NCBI GenBank assembly: GCA_029706075.1
Contig: JAINUG010000196.1
Span: forward strand, 767,501 to 831,500
DNA from: Aldrovandia affinis
Lineage: Eukaryota; Chordata; Actinopteri; Notacanthiformes; Halosauridae
Direction: 5' to 3'
DNA: 64,000 nucleotides
Part shown: piece by piece, positions 1 through 19,900 of the stretch
Layout of the letters: every line of letters begins with the position of its first letter
Numbering within the stretch: the first letter of the stretch is position 1
Notes under the pieces: generated by a model
Told to the model about the DNA's origin: nothing
What the model saw: the letters and a program-made list of their open reading frames with translations, nothing else
Databases searched by the model: none
Translations under genes and position numbers: made by a program

Positions 1-95
1 TTGCTTGTATGTTGACACCTTGCACTAAGGCAAATTCCTTGTACATCGTACTTGGCGAATAAATAATTCTGATTCTGATTCTGATTCTGATTCAG
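1..95 (+). mobile_element. 3' tail of a non-LTR retrotransposon
   Basis: The segment ends in a short tandem tail of GATTCT units (about 68-95) after a polyadenylation-like GAATAAATAATTCTGATTC. This is the usual 3' end of a teleost LINE of the Rex/L2 type with the coding part off the left edge. It directly abuts a truncated Tc1 transposase reading frame, so it probably inserted into that element. Confidence 0.6.
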
Positions 96-442
96 CACTC
101 ATCGGCCCTGCTCTGCGAGTTTGCGTGGTCTACCACTTCGTGGCCGAGCTGTTGTTGCTCCTAGGCGCTTCCACTTCACAATAATAGCACTTACAGTTGA
201 CCGGGGCACATCTAGTAGGGCAGGAATTTCACGAACTGACTTGAGGCAAAGGTGGCATCCTATGACAGTGCCGCGTTTAAAGTCACTGAGCTCTTTATGA
301 ACCATTCTGAATTCTAAATGTTTGTCTGTGGAGATTGCATGGCTATGTGCTGGATTTTATGCGTCTGTTGGCAATGGGTGTGGCTGAAACACCTGAACTC
401 AATAATTAGTAGGGGTGTCCACTGACTTTTGTCCATATAGTG
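96..442 (-). mobile_element. Tc1-like element, 5' end with transposase N-terminus
   Basis: The terminus CACTATATGGACAAAAGT, read on the minus strand from 442, is a common fish Tc1 inverted repeat and is followed by TA at 443-444. The minus strand then reads 68 codons (305-99) of a Tc1 DNA-binding region: FKRGTVIGCHLCLKSVREI, an HTH with VPRSTVSAIIVKWK, and GRPRKL. The frame is cut at about 96 by the LINE tail. The catalytic part, if it survives, lies beyond the left edge. Confidence 0.8.
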
Positions 443-2143
443 TATCTCTGACTTTCCACTAAGAAAATAGTTGTAAGCATTCAAGCTGCGGTAAAGGCTT
501 CAGTAGCCTATAATTCAAACAAAATTGAATTTGGCGTGTTTGCACTGGCAAGATGGCGGGTTTGCGACTAAAACGAAGCGCCACATTGGGCTTCGATCGC
601 CACAGTGTGTGCAGGCTGCCTAGCTGAACTTATCGAACTTTTCGCACAGCCCCTCTCAATACACCGTCGCCTGGAATTGGTCAACAATGTAATGTGATTG
701 GTTGCATTTTTTACATAGGCCTATGTCATTTGGTCCGCTTGTTTCCAGTTTACCATCACGTTATCATCTTGTTATCATTGCGCCCAGCTGTTACACTACT
801 TACGTCATTAGCTCTAGCTAGCTATATTTCATGTTTACAAACAATTAATTTTTCTGTGAATCCAGTTGGCAATTTTGCTCTTGGGGAAATGCACCACTTG
901 TAGCTAGCTAACATTAGCTTGCTACCAAAATCCTCATTAGTTATTTGGCATTACCTATTTGGCCTCAGTTCACCACCAATTGTGTGACATAGGCTAGCTG
1001 CTAATGAAGTTAACCAGCTTGCTAATTAGCTACAGTATATTAATACGGACAGTCAGATACCATTTATTCAAAGCTTTCATCAAAAGAAAATGAACTCTGA
1101 AGCCTGATGCACAGGCTAACCCATAGTCTACTACATCAAAAAGTAAAATTCACAGTCACTTGATGCTATATACAACATACAATGAGAAATGACATTTTGC
1201 AGTTTCTGGAGCATACTTTCTTATGTCTGTTACAGGATCCTATCATAAGGTATGATGGTTTAAACATAGGGTTATTTTGTACATCGAGCATGACTGCATT
1301 GCACATTAGGCACTTGCTGATGTTTGCTTCATTGGTATTTATATTTCCGGTTCCGTAGACTAGTGACTAGCAAGCTCCCCCATCTGGCGTGGAGCATCAT
1401 TAAACGTAGAGACCTCAAGTCGCAGCAAGTATATTGACATTTGGTTGCAACGCCGTATTCCACAGCAGTTCGACAGCATGTGCGAACACGCCAAATTCAA
1501 TTTCGTTTGAAGTATACTGCGGCCTTAAGCCTTCACTGCCTCTCTAGTGTAAACACACTCCGTATTGACAAGGTAATGATACAGTCACCTCAAGTAAAAA
1601 CTTCAAGTTGGCGGAAAAATAATGTTGTCTCAAGACTTTGTTCAACTGATCTGGTAATGACATTTGACCATTTATTGATCATTTTTGCACATATCTTGCT
1701 TGTTCACTCTTTGGGAGGCTCAAGAAGTACGTACGAACTAGTCATTTTAGATTTTGTTTATGGCGCCACCAGAAATGTTCTAGGAACGGACATGCACAAT
1801 AGCTTTGTTATTGTTTACATCATTGAAATGGTCTATTCTTTAGTCTGTTGTGCCCAAAAACAAGAGTCCATTCTGCTTATCCGTTCATTTGTTTATTTAT
1901 ATTTGTTAGTTGCGCAAGTACAACCAACTGCACAATTCACAAACCTAACCTAACCCAGTGAATAAGTGGATATATGTTATATTTTAAGCTTTTTTGTTGT
2001 TGTAATCATTATACTACACCATGAATAGTGTAACTGACACTATGGCAAACTGTTGTGAGGGTGCCATTTTAAAGAGGGTATGTCCCTCTTTAGGGAGCCC
2101 GTTTTGTTTGTTTTTATCAGCCTTCTCCTGTCCATCCCAACAG
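443..2143. other. hepacam intron (5' side), no gene; weak inverted-repeat pair
   Basis: This is intronic sequence ahead of the Ig C2 exon. The one structure I see is a pair of imperfect inverted repeats, about 484-550 and 1478-1550, sharing AATTGAATTTGGCGTGTT and AAGGCTT in opposite orientation. They could be the ends of an old 1.07-kb DNA transposon. No transposase is readable between them. Confidence 0.4.
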
Positions 2144-10599
<8,456 letters not shown>

Positions 10600-13500
10600 C
10601 TACCCCCTGATGCCCCCCCCCCCCACCAACCACACTGCAGAGACCTATTCCCCCACATTTCTGCACAACTGCCCATAAATTATTATGTACCAGCTAACAA
10701 CTTTTGGTTCCCAGAACATTCCTAGAATGTTAGGGTAAATATTCCCAACATTTGTCTGGTTGCCAAGATGGCCCTTGAAAATTATTTGTAGGTTACAATG
10801 AACATTGCAGGAATGGTCTTAGAATGTGATTTCAGTTAAAATAGAATTTAAGTTGTGTATCATGGTCATTTATGTTCATTTTATTGGGAGATTTTATTAG
10901 CAATGTTAAACATATCTGGTATTTCAATACCTCCATTCAAAACATTTTGGTAAACTGTATTGACACATACCCTCTGTGATGTTTTTGAAATAAATGATAA
11001 CCATCAGGATATGTTAGCAGTATGTATATGTGTATGCCACATGCGTGGAATGTTTTTCTGTGACATTGACAGAACTTTTTTGGAACAATAAATACATTCT
11101 AAGACTATTTGAGCAACTTTATAATCATAACACTCACACAACCAAATCTATCTGAAATGTTTGCCAATGTTCTTGAAATGTTCCTCGTCAGCTGGGTAAG
11201 AGCTTACAAAAGTATAACGAGACATACAACCCATTGCAGTTCGTCATTTTGTCCCAGGGTCTCTGGCACCACTACAAACCCTGAAACATTATTCCATGCA
11301 TTAATAAATCAGTGAGTACTAAATAAATACTTTGTGGCGTCAGTGTGAAATGTATGTACACATGTTTTTTGGCTGTTCAATAAGTTTACTTCAGGTACAG
11401 TAAATTCAGTCTTGGATCTCAATTCTGCTGTACATCTGTTGCAGTCTCAAAAACAGACGGATCTGTCTCTATATCTACATACTGTATATTATCGTTTAAA
11501 CCTCACTGTTCAGCATAATGGGCGGGGCTAAGGGTTCTCTTCTGACTAGTCCTGGGAATTTGAGTAGGACCAAGGCTGCACCATATGCTTTTGTGGAAAT
11601 ATTCCCCTTTTCCCTTGCTGTATATTGTAATAGGACGTATTTAAAGAGGAGATATAAGAAACACGTTTTATGTACCGGTATGTCACTTTATATATTCCAA
11701 AATAAATCCTACCCTTATTTTCTGCAATTTTCAGTGCTTGCAAATTTTTGATCTTCTCAAATGCATGTTTTAATTCATATCAGTTTTTTGTAATAAAGGA
11801 TAAACACGCTGTTCCAACATTCCCAGTTATGTAATCTAATTATATTTTTAGCTAATGCACTTTTTCAGGCTAACAATCTGCAAAGCAATATTCATAAGGC
11901 ATTAGTACAGTGAAATTTGACAATTTGTTTAGAACTCTTTGAAATATTACTTAGTGATTATTGCATGCCCAATAGCTTTTTTTCATGGAATTTATACTTA
12001 TTTTATATTTTATATTTATTATACACACAAACCAACTTATGTTTCACGTTTTACTTCAGTCAAGATATAATTTTCCTGCAGCTTTTACATTTGCCTGATG
12101 AGAACAAAAACACAAAAATACAATCCCAAGTTAATATTGTGCAAGTTATTGAAGAATTGTATCAATTACACAATATTTTTGACATTACAGTACTTTACAT
12201 CATAAACAATTTTACATTATGAGAAACTTCAGAAAATATCTGGAAAATATGTATAAATATATTGTATATGATTTGTACATAAATACACTATATTTCTTAT
12301 GAGTGTTTCTGGGTTTTTTTTGCATCCTTTTGTTTTAATGTTAATGTTTTTGTCTTGTTTTAATACAACTAATGTACTGGTCTATAGCTTGAACATTTTG
12401 ATTGAATGATGATGTAGTGATCTCATTTATCTATTACTTTGATGTAAAGAGTTGTGTAGAGAACAACTACAAACCATGTAAATGCTCAAAGAAATCATAA
12501 TAAAAAGGAAGGAAACTGCTTTTGATGCAAGTCATAACCTCCTGTTGATTTTTGGGGTTCTGGCTTTGTTGCCATTGCTGTGATGTTATTTGTCCAGTGT
12601 AAGTTCCTAGCTCTTAACATTGCCTCCAAAAAAGGGAAGTGGGAGAAGTTACAGCATCACTTCAACATCAACAGAAGCCAATCCCAGCATGCAGAAAGTC
12701 CACTAATTATTTCCCCTGTGAAGTAAGCAATACATTTCATAAATGGGTTGAATCATGAACATACATATACATTTATGAGTGATGGAAAGCAGACAGTATC
12801 TTCAGTAGAAACAAAAAAGTTAAATCAGTGCATATATTCAACACTTGTTTGTTTCTCATGTGCTCTGTTGAAACTGTAATGAAATGCATTTTTTAAATTA
12901 AAGTTTTTAACATTTTTTAATTACAATTATTATTATTACTAATATGTATACTGCCATGCCTCAAATAATCAAATTAAGTATAGATATTGTATAATAGATA
13001 TAATACTTGCATTCTGCAGACAAAATGACTGTTTTAATAGTTACACTATAAAAATAAAATTGTGAAAAAATCAAACATACCTTTGAAATTCCTATCTGGA
13101 ATAACATTGACCATGCTTTACGTAACAGTGTCCCTTTGTTTCTAATATTGCAATCTCTAGTGTTGTGTTGTCACACACAGAGAATGTGCTTGCTGATTCA
13201 TACATAATAGACAACTGGCCTTTTGTTCAATGGATGCGTTGTTGTTTAATACAAGCTTTGTGAAGGAATCGAGGAGTTAAATGGTCGAAGCTTACTTATA
13301 CATTAATGTATAAACTGCGTATAGTTGCACAATCCTCCTTTAGATCAGCCATAGAGCACCCTGTAGCATCACCCCCGCCCCCTTAACTTGGTTTAATGTT
13401 AAAGATTTTGTAAACATATTTTAATACAAAAAACTGAGCAGACGTCGTGTATAACTTTATATTACTGTATAGAATATTTTAGTATTATAATATATTTCTA

Positions 13501-13986
13501 TTATATATATTACATAAGAGAACATATCACTTATCTTGTAACTGCATATATTAAGCAAAGAACATCATAACCTCGTCACCCATTTTCCGGAACTAGTAAC
13601 GCTGGAAAGAGTTTCCTTGTGGAATGTATTTCAAAAGACACCGTGGGCGTGGCAATTCAAATCTGATTTGATTGACATGTTTTAGAGATTTAAAAAACAG
13701 TAAAAATACAGTAGGCGGGTCCAAAGCCGTTGCGAAGCCGCTAGCGTCATTGTCAACAACGTTTTGAACTGGCAGTTTGGGAAAATGAAGGGTTGAGCTA
13801 GCTAAAGTAGTTATGGAATACAAGAAAAGTGTATTTTATTTTTAAATGATCCGTACTCCTGCATGCTGAATATTGTGTACTGGGTTTCTAGGACTAGCTT
13901 ATTATACTCTAGGGCGAAACTAGCTGACGTTAACTATAACTTGTTACCCAGCTGACGTTAGCAAGCTATGCAGTGCTTGCAAAACA
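10600..13986. other. hepacam 3' untranslated region and hepacam-ccdc15 intergenic DNA
   Basis: There are no coding signals. A run of C follows the stop (about 10613-10624). AATAAA-type signals occur near 11087 and 12499. From about 13560 the sequence should hold the ccdc15 promoter and 5' untranslated region; I see no TATA box. Confidence 0.5.
12499..12504 (+). other. candidate polyadenylation signal of hepacam
   Basis: AATAAA is followed within about 40 nt by a GT-rich stretch (GTTGATTTTTGGGGTTC). An alternative AATAAA lies at 11087-11092, so the 3' end could be about 0.5 or 1.9 kb after the stop. Confidence 0.4.
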
Positions 13987-16900
13987 ATGAGTGGAAGAAA
14001 TTATCATTCAAACAGCACTAGCAAAGACATGGCCAAACAAACTAGGTATGGAGGCAAGCCCTCCCTGCTTAGACCGATTAAGGCCAAAACCCTGAAACTA
14101 ATAGTTGACTATAAAGTTTTAGCCGAAAGGAACCAGGCAGCGATGCCGGTTGGTGCCTGGGTGGAAAGCGGGCAAGACTGCCAGGAGCATCCCACTGTGA
14201 GTAACGTTACTGTTCTAAATTACTAGCCAAACAACGTTTTTTGTTTCTTTTTTCTCATACGGTCCAAACTGGTGCCCCTTTAAAATAACTTTAACGGCGA
14301 ATGCCTTTAACAACCCTTGTTGTGTTAATGTTCCTCTTTTCTAACGCCTCAGCTAACTTAAAGTTGGTTTGCTAGCTAAGTAGCTAACCAGAATGCTATC
14401 ATAGTATATTTTTCATAGCATTTAGCTTGCTAAATTACTAAATCGTAGTCAAATTTGGCTACCTAGCATTACAATAAAACATTGTAACTATTTAAATGTG
14501 CGTTTAAAATTACATTTAAATGTAATCTATCTCCGGCGGTGCGCGTTCGCGTGCTTATGGTCTTTTTTTGCACTGCTTTCAAGAGCCAGTATAGACAGAT
14601 TAGATTAGATATTATGACGAACAGTTGGTAAATGTTGTTAGTTAGGTAGCTGGATGAACGGTCTCTAAATTCCAATTGTGTGTGAGGCAGATCCGCGCAG
14701 TGTTGACGGAAGAACACGAGGGGGCGTTGAGCATGGAAAAGGAAGAGAGCCTGCGCACGTTTCAGGAGTCGGTGCGCAGGCGCGTGGCGCAACAAGCCCG
14801 CGTTCGGAAGAGACAGCAGTTGCAGAAATCGTGTGCCACGGTGAGAAACTAAAGAAACCGGAGTCGCGACAGTCATAAAGCCACTGGCTCTCTCAACAAC
14901 ACATACGTCACAGCGCCTCCTAACTTGTGTAGTAAGTTAAAGCAGTAGTTAACAAACTCGTTCCTGGGGACCCATTGCGTATGCTGGTTTTGGTACAGCC
15001 AATCTCGTGATCAATGAAGGTTGTTGAAAACGTGTTGAAGTTCTACAGTAATTTACTTAATGCTAGTGCGGCTCATTGCCATTTGCTATCATTGAACTCT
15101 TCATTTTCCACAAATTGTTTCAATGACCAGGTGTCCACACTTTCAACAATTAGAAACCCCACTGATTTCACCTGCCAGTCTATAATTGAATCAGTGAAAA
15201 AACCTAACCTCTTGCTAAAGGAATTGTTTGCCATCTACAGTATAGGCCCCATACAAATTCCTGGTCATGTGACTTGAGAGACACGCAACCACTATTTCAC
15301 TATTTCAGTGTGGGCACTCAATGTCACTCTTGATCTCAGAAATCATTATATAAACAGTACAGGTGAGTTACCAGTTATACCATAAAGGATTCATTAGAAA
15401 GTCAAAAAGTTAATATGACACAGTTACAGGGAAGTCAACGTAGTAGACGCACAAATAAATTATTATAGCATCAGAATGCCACAATATCCAATATCACAAT
15501 ATCTGGTTCTCTCCGCACCGATGGATATAATTTGTTTTGCACAACATGTAATTTGTGCAAATCATTTTAAAACCGAACAAACAAAACAGACCAGCATTTC
15601 AAATCAAAACATATAAAAAGTGAACGAATTAACATATGTTGATTAAATTATAAAAATATTTAAATAATTGACAGGGTAATAAAAAAATTGCAATAATACT
15701 ATAACCCTGATCAGCTAAAAATAAATGATTTTGTTTCTTTTTGCCAGCTCACAAATTTCTTAAAGCAGTAAGGTGTTTTGGCCCCATCCAAGTAGGCTTT
15801 GCAATGCTTTTCCTCAGTTTTAATTTCAGGAGTTTTGATTTGTTTGTGTGAATTTGGTGCATTGTCTGATCCTACTGTTGAGCAGAATGGTAAAGGATAA
15901 AGTGTGGGCACACATTTACTTTGAAGTCAATCCACATGCTTAAAGCTTCATTTGTGGTAATTAGATGATTAATTAAGATTATTATTGTACTGCAATGGGA
16001 TGATTGTTTAACACGAGGCTTGAGAAGAGACTACAGTTGTGAGAGGAAGGAAATACTGGCTAAAAATAAGTCAGGAATTTCTGTGAGCCTTACTCATAAT
16101 GCATAATTGAAGCATTAGTTGACCTGATGGATCTGAAGTTCTGGGATGAGAATATGGGACATTCATTCTTCATGGCATGTATGACATAATATGGCCTTAA
16201 GAGGGTAAATCATCCTTCAGTCTACGTTAAATGTGTCTATGAACAATCAACAGCTCATTACAGTTCAGAGGTTGCAATTATGTTTGGAACAAAAACCAGC
16301 ATACACAGTGAGTTTGGGAACCACTTAGTTTGAGCCATACCAGGTTATTCTCATTCCTGGAACATGCTGTTTGATCCCTCAACTCATGTACATTTTACAT
16401 TTACTCATTTGCTCTTATAGCTTACAAGATTGCATCAATACATCATAAAAATCTGCAAGAATCAATTGCTTCTGAAACTGCTTCTCATAAAAATCTGGAA
16501 TTGCTGAAACTGCCTGTGTATTGGGAGTGCTGTTTCTATCTCTAATAAGATGAACTAATAAGAGCAACATTTTTTTGGTCTTCCATCTCATAACACTGCA
16601 TGCATGTAAATGAGATTACAGTGAATGCAGGTTAGTTCCTCACTCGTTTCCAGTTGTCTCTGGAATGTGGCACTGTTTGGGGAATGTGGGGAGCAGAGCT
16701 CCGCGAGAGGCGGGCGGTGAGAGACTTGTTTCTCCGTGCAGGCAGAGCAAGAGGACAGAGTCTTGCAGCAGTCCAGTGCTGCGGCTCAGCGACTCACGCC
16801 CAAGAAGAACCTATTCCCCTCCTGTCCAAAGGGGGAGCTGGCCATCTGCAGCCCCGGCTCACAATGGGCGAGCGCCCAGGGGCCGGACACTGGCGATGCA

Positions 16901-19900
16901 GATGGCAGGACCCTCACAGCGGCAGGAAATCAGCAGGCGCACCAGGTAAAGAGGCGGGGCATATGATGTGCTCACGAGGCTCTGCGTATATTTGCGTAGG
17001 CCTAATCTAAGCCCATCTGGCTTTATTTAACCCAAGAAAAACTTTAAAACCTAAGCAATTATTCTAGGAACTCTTAAAACCTGAGGGTTTTCTGGAAAAA
17101 ATTTCAAAAACAAAGTTGTTTGATTTGCAGGAATCACTGCATTTCATTAATCTCAAAATCTTAAACGTCACTCCAGGTCTTAATGGGTTAAAGAAGAAAA
17201 ATCGTGGCGAAGGAACTGGGCCAGTGGTAACTTCAGAGTTGTTTGATGCAGGTACTGCATTTGTACCCTCAACTTAACCTGATCTCTTTCAGTAAAATTC
17301 CATCTGTATAATCAGCCATGGAAATAGTGCTTGCAATGCATAGCGATTTTAACCATTCCAAGGTTTACTAGTGCAGATGAGCATCCTGTGTGGAACCCGC
17401 CTGCTGGCCGGAACTGCTCTTAGTAAGAATAGGGATTACTATGCATTGCAAGTGCCATTTTCATGCCTGCGTATTAGGGCTGACCCCATTTAGTCGACTG
17501 GTCGATTGTTTGGTCGATGGGCTGTTGGTCGACCGAGATTTGTTTTGGTTGAGCAGTCGCGCGAAAAAATAAATAAAATATATATATTTTTTTAATTCTC
17601 CACGCAGCCTGAGACACCTAGATTCGCACCACAGTTCAGCGCGCTTGTCAGTAGAATAATCCATTCTGGATGCTGCGGGTATGGCAGTGACAGTCCTTCA
17701 CTCTTAACATAGCTAGGCCTATACATGTTCTCTTTAAATTATATTAAGCAGTTAAGGTAATAGTAATGTTGTGAATAATTCTGCAAAACTAATAAAAGTA
17801 ACATTTTATAATAAATGTGTTTTGCTAATTGTATGGTTTATATATTTATAACTAACATGTGTAACACCCCCTTTCATGTAGCCTATATTGTATCCTTCTT
17901 GTTTTAGGCACGCGAATGTGCATTTTAATTGTAGCCTAAGATTTGCCTACAGTTAAGATTAGTGATATAGGCATATTTTAATTACTCATTTTGATATAAC
18001 CTAAGAACATAATGTCAAAGAAAAAATATGGAGTATGGCAGCATTTTGTTGTAGTTGTGGACGATCCCAAAAAAGTGGAATGTAAACTTTGCAAGTGGGT
18101 TTTCCAAGGCAGGGTTTATCGTTAATAAAACAAGGAGCAGCCTTTTGCCAAAACATGTGGACAAGCTAGTGTTCCTGTGCCATAACATGAAACGACTGGG
18201 GAAGTAGGTAATCGGATGGTCTCCGACTCGAGTAAGTTATTTTCGATAGGCTATAGCCACTTTATGTTCCGCTTTAGGCTACAATTTAATACATTAGGCT
18301 ATGTGTGATCATTTGTTTGTTAGCCTATTTTTTTGCAAAAGAGATTTTAAATCCCAATGAGACCAACCTGGTTAATTAAATAAAACACGCCTACGCATTA
18401 GAATGTGTTATGGTTGTGGTCAAATTAAAGCATCAGCCTATTATGTGGCCATACCGCAACTTCACAAGCGCAACGGCAGAATCTGCAAGGGCAGCATCAA
18501 GAGGCTCGGAACGGGGACGTTTTTTTCTTTCAGGTAATCTTGAACTTGAAACTTGAATCTTGAAAAACGGACGACTGTTGGTCGACCAAGATTTGTTTTA
18601 GTCGGGGACAGCCCTACTGCGTATAAAAGGATAAAATACACTGCCCGTCCAAAAAAAAGTCACACACTCTAATATTTAGTTGGACTGCCTTTAGCTTTGA
18701 TTACGGCACGCATTCACCGTCGCATCGTTTCGATAAGCTTCTGCAATGTCACAACATTTATTTCCGTCCAGAGTTGCATACATTTTTCGCCAAGATGTCG
18801 CGTGTATTGATGATGGGAGAGTCGGACCGCTGCGCAAAGTCTTCTCCAGCACATCCCAAAGATTCTCAATGGGGTTAACGTCTGGACTCTGTGGTGGCCA
18901 ATCCATGTGTGAAAATTATGTCCCATGCTCCCTGAACCACTCTTTCACAATTTGAGCCCGATGAATCGTGGCATTGTCATCTTGGAATATGCCCGTGCCA
19001 TCAGGGAAGAAAAAAATCCATTGATGGAAAAACCTGGTCATTCAGTATATTCAGGTAGTCAGCTGACCTCATTCTTTGGGCACATAACGTTGCTGAACCT
19101 AGACCTGACCAACTGCAGCAACCCCAGATCATAACACTGCCCCCACAGGCTTGTACGGTAGGCACTAGGCATGATGGGTGCATCACTTCATCCGCCTCTC
19201 TTCTTACCCTGATGCGCCCATCACTCTGGAACAGGGTAAAGACCATATGACCTTCTTCCATTGCTCCACAGTCCAATCTTTATTCTCCCTAGCAAATTGA
19301 AGCCTTTTTTTCCGATTAGCCTCACTGACAAGTGTTTTTCTTAAGGCTACACAGCTGTTTAGTCCCAATCCCTTGAGTTCCCTTCGCATTGTGCATGTGG
19401 AAATGCTCTTACTTTCACTATTAAACATAGCCGTGAGTTCTACTGTTGATTTTTTACGATATGATTTCACCAAACATTTAAGTGATTGCCGATCACGATC
19501 ATTCAAGATTTTTTTCCGACCACATTTCTTCCTCGAAGATTAAATCCTTCCAGGTTTTAATAATGCGTTGGACAGTTCTTAACCCAATTTTAGTAGTTTC
19601 AGCAATCTCCTTAGTTGTTTTCTTTGCTTGATGCAGGCCAATAATTTGACCCTTCTGAAACAGATTAACATATTTTCCACGACCACAGGATATGTCTTCC
19701 GACATGGTTGTTTAAGACATGAGAAGCTACTCACTGCATCAGTTAGGGTTAAATAACTTGTTGCCAGCTAAAACATATGACTCGCTGCAGTAATTATCCA
19801 ATGGAAGGCTCTTACCTATTTGCTTAGTTAAATCCAGGTGGTGACTTTTGTTTTGGCCAGGCAGTGTATCAGATGTAAGCTATACAAGTGGCCCTGGATA

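Noticed and set aside
1441..1953. 170-codon open frame on the plus strand
   Set aside because: Its first part is the inverted-repeat arm, the rest shows no domain, and it lies inside a hepacam intron without splice support.
14469..14876. 135-codon minus-strand frame over ccdc15 exon 2
   Set aside because: It is the antisense shadow of a GC-rich coding exon.
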